Origin: Burhinus oedicnemus
Lineage: Eukaryota; Chordata; Aves; Charadriiformes; Burhinidae
Length of the DNA stretch: 64,000 nt
Direction of reading: 5' to 3'
Assembly: GCA_008921705.1 (NCBI GenBank)
Contig: VFFE01007072.1
Coordinates: 1,355,090-1,419,089, forward strand
Shown here: positions 11,201 to 26,200 of the stretch, piece after piece
Layout: the number at the start of each line of letters is the position of its first letter
How positions within the stretch are numbered: position 1 is the first letter of the stretch
Made by a program: the position numbers and the translations under genes
Notes under the pieces: generated by a model
Told to the model about the DNA's origin: nothing
Database searches by the model: none
What the model saw: only the letters and a program-made list of their open reading frames with translations

Positions 11201-14200
11201 TAAATCTTTTAATAATTCAGTCATTCCCATCAGCAGCTTTCCTCAAGCACAACTCAGAGATCAAGCAGTTAACAACGCATGTGCAAATAGCAATCGCTCT
11301 TTTGCTATGTACACAAGAAGGCGGATGTTGTATGAGTGGTTTGTGCTGTAGATTTTATGTATTCCATTCCAGGTGGAGTCAATCATTAACTTTTGTCTCA
11401 GGTTAGCGGGGACTAGCAGGTAGGCAAAGGATCCTGGACGTGTGTAGCATCTGCAAGAATATTTTTTATTTCTTTTATGTTAGAGGAACTTCCCGTGAAC
11501 AGGTAAAGGAAACTGCTCTGATATTGATGCTCATGCAGGGAAGGCAGAATTAATGTGCCAAAAGCAATCTGGCTTTGCTGCTACTACACCATCCCTGCTC
11601 CTGTGGGGGCAGTGGCCATAGGCTGGCACCATGACAGAGAAGTCCTCCTATCACTTGTCATTATTATTTACTGTTTGTGTAGTGATAACGCTTAGGAATT
11701 TGAGCTATTTATCAGGTCCCAGCAGGGGTAGGCACTGTATGCTCAGAAGAAAAATAAAGCCTTTGCAACAGAAATCTTGGCTGCAGTTGGTAGTGGTTTC
11801 TTGTGGCAGTAGCAGGCTCTGGCCACTGAGGGAGGGTCTGTGCGAAGCCACCAAACTTGGGGATCTGAAGTAGGACTCTGTCAGGACTGGGATTTCTGGT
11901 TTGGGAGGTCAGACACCGAGCCCAAGAGTAGCATCTCAAAAGCACAGAGAAAAATATCTCCCCAGTGTGGAGATGCAGAGGTAATACTGTGTGTGCCGGG
12001 ACGGACGGGGAGCTCTGGGGGCCGTGTTCAGGAAAGGATCTGCTTTTTCCTCCCTCCAAAGTCACATCTGTTGAGTGAGAGACCAGACTGAAGCCAGGAG
12101 GGAGGTCAACTGGCTTTCACTATGGGATAAATGGACAAGGACTAAGGAGGAATCAGTGCATCTCATTTTAATTGAAGCATTTATTATACCTGTAGACTCC
12201 AGTACTTCCTGAAGTGTAAAACTGTAAGAATTTCAGTGCTTTCTGCAGCAAACGTTAGCCTCTCTGCAGTCCAGCTAAGTTCCTGACATAGACTTCGTCC
12301 CTATCACTAAGTGTCCAGGCACCGAGTGCTGGCTTGGGTGGTAGCTCGTGGCTTAGGGCCTGCTCTCAGAAACAGACATTCCCTCCTGAGTCTCTGGGCC
12401 CTTCTACCTTTCTTGCCACTTATTCTGCTTTTTATTTTCATAACCCTTGTATTTTGGTTAACTCTTTTGCCTCTTTCTTCCTGGCAGAGTAGGCTTGTGT
12501 GAGTACTTTTGCTAACTGAAAGACACTTTTTTTCCTGTATTGAAGGCCAGGGTTGAATACAGTCACCTCCTCAAAATAAACTTTTGTGGGAAGAGATTAA
12601 ACTGATGAAGAACTGGCAAAGGGGAGGAAAGGCTGGGTAAGAAGCAAGAGGTCCCTGGTCCCTGAAGAAAAACTGCATCGAGGCTTTAAAGGTTAATAAT
12701 GACAGAAACGGCAAAGCTTCAGGTCTCAGCAGAACTGCTGGCATTTGTTGCGTGAAGGATGGACTTCACATTAGTCATGGGTTGTTGGGGTTTTTTTTTG
12801 CTTAAGCAAGAGCAGAACGTATAAGCCATATATTTTAATCAAGTTTAATATATAAACCACTGGAGTTAAATACAGTTTAAACCTATTTGAGCACAGACTC
12901 ACAAGGATTCGTAGTTACACTGATTTGACTAAGACTATTGGTATTATAACAGAATGGAGAGACAGATTTACAAAGTCAGTTTGCCTCCACTAGCTAGCAG
13001 AAGCAAAGCTGGGACAGGATTTTTAATCAATTTGTAAATATCAACAACAGTCATGACTTTTTTTTTTTTTTTTTTTTAACTGTTTGGAGATTTGACCTTG
13101 ATTTCCACATTTTTCCTGTGGCCTTGAGGAGAAATGACTGTATTGTGAATATACTTTTGTTCCTTACAGCAGAAAGAATAAAACTGATCTCACAGTTAAA
13201 GAAAAATGAAATATTTAAACCTATCCTGCCAGGAGAGTGCTATATAACAGGAATGGATGTAATATAGTGTGCAATCTTGCTCCTTTAATTTTTGAAAACT
13301 CTGAAGCATTGAGTTGCGTGGAAGCATGGAGAAAGGGAAAAGATAAGCCACAGACTGTGTCACAGGCTCGCTCAGGCTCTAGAGAAACCTGTGAGGCCAA
13401 AGGAACCTCCTCGGGCAGTGATCATCAGCAGGTCTGCTTCTCTTACGTATATTTTTCTGTTCCTCATCTTAGCTCTTCATCGTGGTGCAGCTGCGCAGGG
13501 ATCCAGGTATGCCTGGAGCTAGAGAGGTGGAGAGGGCTAACTGGGTGGCTAAAACTTCAAGCTAGTACTGCCACTGAAAGCAGTGGTCCTCTCTCGTACC
13601 CACACCAACATCGGTGTTTCTTCCTCTTGGTTCCCTCTTTTGTGCTTCCCCTCCTTCAGACTGGCTTAAGCATCTCTGGACCACCACCACACGGTGACCT
13701 GCAGGGCTTCTAGACGGCTGATATTTCAGTTTGGTCAGTTTTACAAACCGATTTACCACATGACCACATAAAAGCTTTCTCTGAAGAAATACGGGGGGAG
13801 AAATGGGTGCTGGCTCACCCCACGTCACTGGTTTAAGGCTGTGGTTTTCTGATACAGTGGATCTGACTGCAGGCTGCTACTGCCCCGCTCTTATCGCTTC
13901 CCTTGCACTGTGCACCGGCGTTCGCCTGGGATCAGAAGTTCAGAGAACTAAAGCAGCTGAAGCCAAATAAGATAAATTTAACTTTCTAAACAGGCTCAGC
14001 ATGAGGTCAGACCAGTGCCAGCACTGGGGTGAGGGAGCTGGCAGAAACGCATGGTCAAGGATGGAGAGTGGGAACGGCGGCAGCAGCCACTGCTGGGTTT
14101 GCTTGACCACCCCCTCAGGGCTTAATTTGCCTAAACTCAACGAGGGTCAAACATTTGCTGGATTCCCATTAAAAATTTTCAAAGTCCAGTAGAAGACACA

Positions 14201-17200
14201 CTATAAAAATCATGTTGAGTTTAAATGCCCAGCGCACATGTTGTTACCAGATAGGAACAGAAACTATGTTTGCAATTTGCCTAGATTATTTCTCTTTCAA
14301 AGTTTATACCTTTGCTTCTGCATTCTTGTCAGGGTATTGTGCATGAATAGAGACAAATACTGACATTTCATATGTTTTGAAATTTGTACCATGTAATTTA
14401 TATGACCAGCTACTTCAAAATGCAACCCCCTACCTTAATTATCAGCCATATAATTTTACAATCTTCGTAGTTTGCTTCTTAACAGTGCCTCAATCCAGTA
14501 AATGCATTCAGATCTCAAAGGTGCATTTACAAATAATTAAAAAATATGCCTGATTGGGCTTGCTAATTCAAAGCAAATATAGAAGCTGGTTTTCACATAA
14601 CAAGGCCATAATTCTCCATTTCCTTGCAATTGTGTGGGTCATTACATGGGCTCCCACAGCTGTGTCACAGGGATTTGCAGGCAGATGAGAGTTTTCTGGT
14701 TTCTGCGGAGAACCAGGGGACTGGAGGTCGCACTGTGGGTTTCATAGTGGTGTTGAGCTGATGTGTCCAGCTGCTGCTGCTGCAGAAAAGGGCAGCCCAA
14801 CTCCCATGGACCAGGGCTCCTACTACTTGTCCTGGTGCACCTGCATTGGTGCATGTCCGACCCCATGGTGAGCAATCTGGGGCGCTCAACCAGGTTAATG
14901 CCGTGTCAAACTAGCGCCAATGACAGTGCAGGAGATAAGGTCAGCTGGCCTGGGGTCAGGGCGTGAGGAGCTCCACAAGCCCCTCCCTTTAACTGGGGGA
15001 CCCCACAGCGAGATTGGCTTCCCATGGGGTCAAACCCGATGTTAAAGTACAGCTGTGCCAGCCCAGGAGCCCCTTCTCACCCCTTTCATGCATTCTTCCT
15101 CTGCCCAACCCCTGTTCAGATGTCAAGCTCTTCATAGAGATCACAGCAATGCTGGACAGGATTTGCGGGACTGCGTCTGTGGCTGTTTGGGTGGGGGCAC
15201 CTGCTGTGTATTAAGGCAGCAAGCACAAAGATGCTCACTTGAAGATTTAAAACTGAATGGCAAAACTGGAACTAAATGGCCAGTCAGAGCAAAAGCCAAT
15301 GCCATCTGAGAGATGGTGACAACAAAGGTGGGAGCGTGAAAGTGAAGATAAGCACGGTAGTACTGTGTTTGATGTGACAGACGAGGAGGCGGCAGTGGAA
15401 GGAATCAGGGAGATGAGCAATGTTATTGAGATCATGAGCTGTGGCAACTGTCTTTGCAAGAGCATTCCAGATAGATAAGAGCCAAACAAGATGATGTTTG
15501 TCAAGGACAGTGCATAGAAGAAGTCTTGAGGTGTAAGATAATAGGGAAGGTGAACTTGGAATAGAACCTGAACTTTCTGGGTGAGAGGTATAGCTGTCCT
15601 GGAGGTGCATTGCACAAGGAATCTTCAGAGACCAAAGTTCTTCTGCTGATAAGCAGCACTAACACTATCATATATATCCTTTATAGATCTTCTATAATCT
15701 GCCTGGTTTGGGAAGATTCTCCCATTCCCAGTAACACAACTGCCATCTAGCACAGCAGCCTTTGACTTGGAGTTGTGGAGGTTTATGTGGGTTCATTTCA
15801 TTGCTTCTCACACTAAGGGCCATTGCCAAAATGGGTATATTGCCGTAATGTTTCCATTAGTGTTCCGCTGAACTGTCGTACAACCCGCTGGCTCTGTGTT
15901 TGCACCACTTTCCTGCATATTGGGCCAAATGAGTTTATTGGCAGGAGTTAAAAAGAAGTGTTCGTATGTTGTATCCGCTGCTCTTCACATTGTTACTCGT
16001 GTCTTCAAAGCGTTGGGGCTGCTTAAAGCAAGCCTGTGTATTCCTTTGTGTTTTCACAAGCCATTCCCAGCAAACCAAACGCAAAGCATAATTACAATAT
16101 GGTTCGTAAAAACAATGATTTTTAATTTCATTCCAATGAGTATTGCAGAATATTCACAGGAAGCTGAAGTTGTGAGTGCTTGTCTGAGGAATCGGAGCCC
16201 AGCACTTACGCTCACCCTCTTTGGGAGGAGAATCTGACAGCACATGGCCAACACGTCACTCAAAGTTAGGATTGCAAATAATGGAAATGGCTTCTGAAAA
16301 GATATTAGCTAAGCATTATTTATAGCACTGATTCTCAGTGGGGGAACAATTTCCTTTCATTTTTTTGCAGAAAAGATCCTTCTCTTGATAATCACACATC
16401 CTTTTCTGCAGTACCATATAATTGTATAGCTTAGAAATCAGGGTGATATAATAGAAAGCTGTTAATTGTTTCCTGATGCTCAGGATGTAATTAACTTATA
16501 CTTTCCTCTAGCTGAAGTTAATTTTTTTTTACTGAGATGGAGAAAGAGTAACTCCTAGCTTAAACTGCTATTTTGCTGCTTGGTCAGTGCAAACAGAGGG
16601 AGACTGTGATGTGAAGAAGCTCACAGTAGCATTATCATGTACAAATCCCCAAAGAGATTGTACAAATACTATTTTGAGAATTAATTGGGGCTTTACGACT
16701 TGTCTTGGGCAATTCAAGTATTTTCAAAACTAATAGCATTTGGACAAACTCAGACCTTTCAAGTCTTTTGGGAAATGGTAGAAATAGATGAGGTTAAATT
16801 AATAAGTAGATCTCCGTGATCAGAAAAATGGCTCCATAATAGCAGCCATTGGTATCATATTGCTGCTTGTCTAATTAGACAAAGCAATGAAAGTAGGTTC
16901 TTAAAAGCACACTGACGAAAAGAAATAAAGCAAGGTTTATTAAAAGCTTATTTTAATAAGCCTAATTTCTTTATTTAACCTTAATTTATGCAAATTTATG
17001 CAAATCTCTAAAATAGACAGAAACAAGGTGTCTTCGTACAAGAAGCAAGCCCCAGGGAGGGCTGGCTCTCAGGGTGGGTTTGGGCTGGAGCACGTGATGT
17101 ACAAGGAGATGCTGAGGGCTGGGGCTGCTCAGCCTAGAGAAGAGAAGGCTCGGGGGGGATCTTGCTGCTGGCTGCAACTACATTGAGAAGGTGTAGGGAA

Positions 17201-20200
17201 ACGGAGAGAGTCTTTTCCAAGGTGCACAGGGATAGGACAAAAGGCAGCAGGCAAAATTTGCAAGGGAATTTCTAATTAGATATTTGGAAAGAATTATTCA
17301 CGGTGACGGTAAGTAAAAAAATGGAATAGGGGCCCAGAGAAGCCTGGACATATTAAAATCTTGCCTGGACACGATCCTGAGCAACTTGTACTAAGTGGAC
17401 TAACTGGACTAACTTTCAGTACAGGTTGGACCAGATGACCTCCAGAGGCCCTTCCAACCTGAATTATTCTATATTTCACAAAGGCATGGTGTGATGTCTT
17501 CTTTAAGCTGTGGTGGCTGATATTATCAGCATTTTGTTACTGGCTGGTAACCAGAGATTATTATCCACTCAGTTGCATTGGTGGGAGGGCTTGTGAGAAC
17601 ACTTCCTAACGTACTTCAGTACAAAATCAGCTGGGTTAGTTTGTGCAATGGATGCAGTGATTGACAGTACCACTCCTTTCACATTGTCCAGCTTTTCAAG
17701 CAAATTTAAGAATGAGAAATGGATCCATTTCCCAATGAATGCTCAAGAACTTTTGAAATCTCTCTGTTTCAACTGAGATTTTTATGAAGATGTGAAGGTG
17801 AGAACCTGATTTCCTTGATTGCACTGTGTTAAGTCAGGCCAGGATTTTACCCCAGATCATGTGATATTCATGAGATGTCAACATTGCAACTCTTCCTGCC
17901 ACCAAGTGAGCTTTTTAAGGTGTCTGTGAGGTTTTCTATAGATCCATTTCTTGAGAACTTGGGGAACAGAAACCAAAGTGCACATACTCGGTACATACTG
18001 GTTTTATATCAGTTCTTGAACGATGAGAACAGAGAAAAGATTGGGGGCAGTGTACAGAGCAATACATGCTGGAAGGCCAGCAGATCACATCAGTGCCAGA
18101 AATCCTGCTGACTATGTCGTGCTGGCATTACAAGAGGAACAGCAATCTCGGGGCAAGCCACCTGCTCCTCTGTTCTCACTGCCTGCACCACGATACAACA
18201 AACAGATCAAGTGCTCTCAGATCTCAGTTTGGGAGTTTATTTGTGTGCGTAAATTCCTGTTTTTCCATAGTCCCGCAGCTCCAGCTTTGCTTGTTGAAAG
18301 TGGATTTTCAGTCCTGCATTGAGGGAAGAAGATATTGCAACTGTTGACAGCATCTTCCCTTGGAGGCGCATGTCTCATCCAATAATCCATTTGGAAGGTT
18401 ACAACATATATTCCCTTACCTTTACAGATGTGATCAAAGACATGATTAAATCAGGCGTGTGCCCAACCATTATCCCACCTTTTTGAAAATAATAGTATTT
18501 CTTTCAACACTCACAAAGCAATAAGCTTTGTTGCTTTCTCTGTATGCCATTGTGCTTTATCGCAATGCTGCAAGGCCTAGATCCTTTAAAAATATTTAAT
18601 AAGGGGGGAAAATCCAATCATTTTAAGTTTCTATAAAGTGGTGTTTTTTCCAAGTGCTATACTGTGGGCCTACTGCAATGAATCAAACCGTGGTGGTTGA
18701 AAGATAATTGCTTGCATTCAGTTTGTTTGGCTACAGAGGGGCTAGAGCTGCTCCAAACTAATATATTAAGAACTTCATGTGACATTTTCTGGTTAAATCT
18801 ATAAATCAACACCAGCTGAAGCAGTGTATCCTACATAATTTCAGATGAAATATGTTTCTACTCTATGTTGATTTCTTTTCTGATGTATATGGAACATCTG
18901 AGTTTATATGAGGCCAGTAACAATGATACTCTAGGGAAACACATTACTGGGGCAAAGGAGGAAGAAAAAATGATTGCGTAAACTGTTTAGGAAAAACACA
19001 ATAAACATGGACAGAATTTAAACATATAGTGGCTAAGGAAAAGTTCCAGTGGACTGGAAATTGTGACATTTTGCTTGCAGGCTGAAGACTGTACACAGTG
19101 CATCTTTTCATGTAAAATATCAGTATTCCACCTCAGAAAGTGATAGACCTGTGGAAAAAGGCACAGAAAGGTGTTGGCCACTTGATTAATGTCTTCATGT
19201 GTTCAGTGGCCACAAACCTTTTTCCAGTTTCAGCAGTTCATATGTGCACAGTCGACTTACATATGGACTGAAATCTTGTATAGTTCAGCATTCAGAAAGC
19301 TCATTGTAGTTATGTTCAAATTAAGACCTAACTGGCACTGTTTGCATTGTGCTTTGATAGCCAGGGTGAGTAATGGACTAAACCTTGGCATGCTCTTTAG
19401 CATGCCTCCATGTGTCTGGGTAGCTACAACAAGAAGCGCCTGTGGTCCATCTGCCCCACTGTGGCCGTTGACACCACCTGAGGAGCAGCCATACCCAGGC
19501 TCCTACGGATCCTGCCTTTCTTCAGGACAGGTGGTGTCAAGGCTTATCTTGAGTAAATGGATTGGATTTAGGATTAACACACAGTGTTGGGCCATTTAAA
19601 CCAATGACAGGTGAATATCTGAGTCAGTGTAGAGGCACAGTGCAGGCCCTAACCTCTCACCTCCTCTTGTCCTGTTGCCCATCTAAAGCCTATCCCTAAC
19701 TGTCTGTGCAACATGTGCTTTGGATTCAAGTTCAGGTCTGACCCAGAGTTTGGAGTAGGCTGTTAGCATAACCATATTGTTGTAATCTAAGTCTACCAGC
19801 ATTCAACTGAGGCTGATATCGTATGGAAAGCTGATGCCATTACTTGGTGAATAAGGGTCAGGGTGCATGTTCTGAGTTATTAAAGCACTAAGAAGTCACA
19901 GTTTGAATTTATTGTCAGAGCACGTAAATACCTGTTCACTGAGCTTTCTGCATGTGCGGAGAGAGAATTTTGCCTAGAATGTGAAATGGCAAACACATGG
20001 CCCAGCAATGGGAGCAAGCTGAACTTCTCTGGGCTCTTTATTGATTTATTTATTATTTTAAAGGAAAATTTCCATTTAATCTTAACAGCAGAGGAAGAAT
20101 GCTTCTGTAATACTTATCTTTTCAAAGCTCATCTATTTGTGAACATTTAACAAGGCCTAATCAAACAAGACAAGATCCTTGATAGCGTCCTAACAGAGGA

Positions 20201-23200
20201 ACTATTCATAACGAGTGGTTATGCAGCAGCTGTGTATCTGTTTATGTCATGTATCAGATGCAGAAAAATGCTGAGCTCATCCAAAGAAACCATACTCAGG
20301 CTAGATTTTTGCAGAAGTAAAATCCTTTAAATAGAATTAGTCTTTAACTAGGATTTTTATTAATACATTTTCCTTAATGATAAAGTTCTTCATTAGCCTG
20401 CCAGAATTTAAGCAGTAACTTCATGCCATTGAGTAATCCCCTTAAATTCATATACCATAATTCTTCATGTTACGTGTTTGTATGACCTAGATAGAGATTT
20501 AAAGCAGATATGATGGTTCTTTATCATTAAAACATTTGTGTCAGACAGCAATCCTTTCTCTGTTTAAAAAATGAATACAGTAGTGTTATGTTGCAGAATT
20601 GTTGAGTAAAATCATTGTTACCATTTGGCATAGATGCATTTGGAACTCATTCAGTATAGTTTGGGGCTTTCTGAGACATTTTGCATTTTTTCTCTGTAGA
20701 TCGTGATTCATTTCTTCTTTTTCATATGGCACTCGCAGTGAAACCTTATTGGGTGTTACAGGTTTCTCTTTAAGAAAAACATATATAAATGAGCAGAATG
20801 TTAATTAGGATTATACTGATTTGTTGCCTCCAGCTAGCTGTGAAGGTCATACTGGTTTATATTTTACACTCAAAGCAATGTTTTTCTTAAGCAAACATGA
20901 CAACTTAAGGGAACCGAAAAAGGCTGTAACATGAGTTGTTTTAGGCTTCTGTCCTATTTTGATTTATTTTCTCTAATAACTACATGCTCTATATTATTTC
21001 AATAAATAAATTTTTTAAAAAATCATATGCCACTATATAAAATTAGACAAATTCCAGGCTTGAAAAGACAAGGGTGACTATGACTATATAGTCAGGTTCT
21101 TCATGGTAGCTCCACAAGATCTCAGATGAGGGGCTGGAGGTTCCTGCAAACCTAGGGATTTGGGTCTCAGTGGGATGAGTGGGTGTTGGACGTGGAGGCA
21201 GGAAAGCCAGCTATGTACAGACATGTAGAGACTTCACCCAAGGGTAAAATGCAGAGTTGGGCTGTGGAGCTGGCAGAGGGATCCTCTGCCATTGCAGCTC
21301 CTTCTGGCTCCTACGCTTTGATTTAGCAAGGAAGCAGACCAGACCCTTGGCCTCTCTGCATGCCGCTAGCCAACTGATGGGGTTTCCTCAGAGTAGATCC
21401 CCAGCAGTTTTTTGACACAGTTGTACATCACAAAGGTCATAGGGTTTCCCTCAGACATTGGAGGAAAACATGCCACTAGTTTGGTGTTGACTGTACGATA
21501 AGGACAGGCCAGTTAAATACCTATCCTTCCAGTCAGCCCTGTGAGGACTGTTGCATGCTTGAACAGTAAAAATGAAAAACAAGTAACACTCTGTTGCAAA
21601 AACAAGGGAGCGTGCTTACAAATACAGACGTCTCTCATTGTATGTACAGCTCCTCTGCTTTGGCAAGCACATGAAGAATGTCGGTACGTCTGCACACCCA
21701 ATTTTAATAAAAGCCTTAATATAAACAGCAAATGTCTTAATAATAGGCAGCACTTGAACTTTTCTTTTTTGCAGCTGACATGAAACAGAACTTTAAAAAG
21801 GCTATGAGTCCTGGTAAAGTGTGTTCAAAGGCCAGCCTCTCATATTCCTCCACCCTCTAGTGCTCCCAAGGTTGTTTGTAGAAATCAGTGTAAAAGTCAT
21901 GTAATTATAAAGCACAGGAGTGGAAGGTCTTCTGCAGAATATTATGACAGATAATTCTTTGGTATATTTATTACAGTTCTCTAAGTTATTTAAGTTCTTG
22001 CCTCAAGTAACGATTAGAAATTTTTGCTACAAAACTTGGTCTAATTTTCACGTTAGGACCCCTCAGCATCACTTAAATAGTTTTTCTTACACTCTGCTTT
22101 AACTCACCTGAAAGATTATAGACAAGAAGAATTCTGTTCCTCTCACTTTTTGTTTAGACAAGGCTAGACTCCCAGGCCAATATCTTTTTCTCTCTGCTCA
22201 TGAGACTGGCTCACCATTTCTCCTGCCAGCGTACGGCTGCTTCATTGCATCTCTGAGCTTACCGTTCTTGAATGAGGGTGGCATGCACGATACACAATAT
22301 TTAGGTGATGTCCTGTAGTATCATACACAATGACATGAGCAACTGGATTTCCCATTGTTTCTGGAAACATCTCTGTTAGTACAACCTAAGATTGCCCTTG
22401 TTTTTTGTATGGTCTCAGCCTGTTGATAGCCTGTAGTCAGTGAAAGTTAAGCTACTGCACACTCAGCTATTTCTTACTCTCTGTTGCTTTCAGCCTCCAA
22501 TTCTCAGTTTTCAGCAGAGCACTTTGTTGTTAGTGCACGACCTTGCATTTTATAGTCTTACCTGTTCCCCCATTTCTGTTTTTGCACTGCGAACATCATC
22601 CACTAACAATTTAATCACCTCTAGGTGATCCAGTCAAATGGATCATTACTTTCGGTGTTTCAAAATTTACATCAGTTCCAATTTTATTTTACAGTTTAGT
22701 GGTCAGTCACTGGATTTCAATAGACTTCTGGCATATGATGGAAAGAACTCCCTTGAATCATGTCTTTTGTCAGAGTAACATTCTGCATATTGCAGTATTG
22801 CCAGTCATAGGAGGTAAAAAAAGCATGAATCAGTGCCAAAATATGTTAAGAGGTTTTTTTATTTAAAGAAATTCAATACAGAGTGCCTTTTCTAGTCAGT
22901 ATTTTTTCACTTGCTGCTTTCACAGCTTCCTTCAAAATAAAAATAAAGCCCACTAATGCAGTTATACTAAACATGAAAAAAGGAAGCTATTAATTTACAG
23001 TGGGAAGAGATAAACAAAGTGTGATGGTTTTAATACAACACACTATGTTGAAAGAGTACAGCATCTATACTCATTTTAAGATGAACCTATATGTCTGTTG
23101 GAAGTGATGAAAAAGTCTAGAATCATAGCCTCAATATAAAATTCTGTTTGGTAACAATAGTACATAGCACTAAGTATTTTATTACTGGTTTTATTACCTG

Positions 23201-26200
23201 TCAGGTACTGGCTATTTATGGTTAATGATGCTCAGCATTACACAGCACAGTAATTGGTTAAGAGTTTTGTGTAGAGATGGAAAACAATTGCTAAAAGCAA
23301 TTGATAGATTACTGCAGTATGACATATTGTTAATGATGAAGGCAGAAAATCTTTTGCTTGCTTTCAGCAGGGTTGCCAAGGACCACTGAAAGGACTGCAA
23401 ACAGTTGGTGCCCCTCTGAGAAGCGTAAAATATTGTGGAGAAGAGCTCCTGCAGGTCTGCGGTTCTCAGGCTGAAAGCAGCCATGCCTGGAAGGACTTTG
23501 AGATCAGGGGTTACCCAAAGCCATAAAACGTCTCAGGAAAACTATTTGTCACTCATTGACAGGGTGGGACAAATATCACAACTACACTCAAGATAACGCA
23601 CTTGGCTAATTTCAGTTCTCCGGTGAATTTCTTGCCTGACCTTCAGCGGATAACACCACGTTTTGCTGTTTGCAGTGCAAACACGTTCAGCACTGCGCTG
23701 CTTTCTGGGGGTTGTGGATCTGCTCTTCCCCAGATGCTGTGGGAGATGGGTGGGAATAGCGGTAGCAGTAGGGCTTGGGCTGTTTGACCCATATATGCCC
23801 CATGTAGCATTTCAAAGGAACATTCACCTCTCCCAACCATGTTACTGAGCTAATGGGTATACGTTTCCTGACACAGATTTAATTGATTTTCACTGGCCTC
23901 CCATGAGACCTACACTGCAGTTTTCTATCCGTAAAATACTTCCTTCATTGAGAGTGATTTCCAGCATAAGTCCATGAGAGTTGGTGGGCTTTTGGCTACT
24001 GTGTTATCCAGTCAAGGGATGTCTATAACAACAGTTGTCCTATGGTTTTTTATCTGCACTTTGAAATTTTGGTGGGTTATGGTAGAATTCTTCAGTTTAG
24101 ATTTGGGAAGACATCCCCAAGAAAATTAGTCCCCACAGTATTTATTGATTTAGTAAGCTGAAGAATATCCTTGCAATGGAGACACAGAAAAATAATGTGA
24201 ATAAAACCTGGTTGATGAACATAAGCAAAGATGGCTAGTTCTTCAGCGAAAGTAGATTGATTCTTTTGGGGATCCATGTAGTAGTATCACATAGACCTTG
24301 ACCTGCGTGCATTTGCATCCTAGCTCATCCATACATGAATGAGAAGCACAATTATATTTGGCTTCTGTATAGAGGAGGAGAACTGTGAGTTCCTGAGTTC
24401 TGATAGCTTCAGGCCAGAAACCAAGCAGCTGGAGTGAGACAGGCAGACTTCCACTTTCCTTATGAGTAGGGGCAGCTGAAGTAATAACTTGCCTGCATTT
24501 TGTGTTTTCGTCTTTGTAAAACTCAAGTTTTCTGCTTTCCAGCGAGACAGAAGCTCTCAAGGTTCAAGTGCGCAGACAGCTGGAAGTATTACTAATGTTT
24601 GTACACATTTTGATTAAAAGTGATATGAAAGGGAAATGGCTTGGCAGGCAGGGAGATTCACAGCTTCCTGTGGACATGAGGAGAAAGTATCATTACGTCT
24701 GTAACCTTGCAAAATACCGAGTTTTCCTTCTTGAAAAAGAGAGGTGAACAAATATTGTTCTGATTTGGTGATACTGGTAGACTACCCTCACGCATGGGTG
24801 TATCACAGCCTAAAGAGAAAGGTGGAGGGGAGTCAGCAGTCCATGGAGCACATTCCTTTCCCTTACAGGGTCAATCCTGAGAGAAATGCCAACATAAACA
24901 TTCCAAAACTTTATATAAAAGTTACCTAAAGATCCTATTTACATTCACTGTTTTACCATATCAACAATGTTATGCTGTGCTGTTTTAAATGAAGACCAGA
25001 TACAGGCTCAGATTATACACTGTTGACGTTTAAAAACCCAAACGTTGGTTTTGCAAGTGGTGTCTAGTTTTATGACAGATCAATACAAACAGATCTAATT
25101 TCCTCTGCCGTCTAGAGTACTCACAAGGGAGGCTGTGGGTCTGAATTTCTGGCCTGAATTTGTGACATGAAAGAGTGTCTCGAAGAGACATCATTTTGAT
25201 TTCATCCTAGACCCTGAACCATGCCTGGGTCTGTTCCCCAGAGCTTGCTTTGGCCCCTGCTGGTGTTAGTGAGGTGTTATGAGTATCAGGGATGTCTCTG
25301 TGCACTCTCGGTTGCACCCTCAGTGACCTTATTACCTTCTGAATATCCAAAAAAAAGGACTTCATAAAAGAGGCAGCCCCAATGTTTTATTTAAAGCCAC
25401 AGGAGCATTGGTGGACCATCACTTCTGTGGAAGCTTTGGGCTTTCCTCCGCAGTGTGCCAAGATGTTTTATCTGAAATCTCGCTATCTGGCTCTGTGTTC
25501 TGGCATCTCTTCACAGTGACTATGTGGCTGTGGGCAAAAAAGTGGAGATAAACACAGTGATGAGAACTGATACCAGGAGCTGCTTTGAAAACACCCTCTC
25601 TCACCCTGTTTCAGATGGCAGAATTCCTTCTCTGCCACAGCTACCAGCACAGAAATATCTTCATCCTATTTCCAGTATGACCCATGTTTTAAAGGGTATT
25701 TTAGCTCCTGTGAATATCAAGTAACAGCACTAAGTGATTGCATAAGCATAAATAGAAAGAGGAACAGGCAGCAGCGAACCGCTGACACTTCAGCTGAGAC
25801 TTGGCAAGCCCGGCTGGAAATGCTTGTCCCTGCAATACACACTGCATTTGCAGCATACCTTCACGATCGCCTCTGTGTACAAAGTTTATATCATCACTGA
25901 CCTTTTTTTTTTTTTTTTGCTGACAGTGCAAAGGCAAAATTTTAGTGTGAAGGACATTTCATGTAGGTCTGTGTTTTCCTGGGTGTGTATATATACACAA
26001 AAGCTGCCATATGTTCACTTATTTTGAAATGAATTGGGTCTGCAGCTGACCTGTGAGTTTTAACTTTCCGTGGGAATTATGCTTCTAAGTCACTGAGACA
26101 CGTTGGAAAATGCCATCTCTTTATAAGTATCTACCTGTAGACAGGTCATAGGCTTATGTTCAGAAAACAGCTAAACTTTGTGACCTCTGGGAGGATACAA

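Noticed and set aside
13058..13077. Poly-T run as the tail of an antisense retroposon
   Set aside because: No SINE or processed-gene body or target duplication is visible beside it. The other homopolymer runs were judged the same way.
13237..13713. 158-codon sense frame in intron 1
   Set aside because: Composition and sequence look random. There is no recognisable domain, and surrounding sequence gives no coding continuation.
15247..15615. Two overlapping antisense frames of 122 and 108 codons in intron 1
   Set aside because: Neither translation shows a domain or known family. They arise from a purine-rich + strand, and there is no splice or promoter support.
23285..23303. 8-bp hairpin CAATTGCT-AAA-AGCAATTG
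   Set aside because: Short AT-rich hairpins of this size are expected by chance in 64 kb, and nothing nearby gives it meaning.
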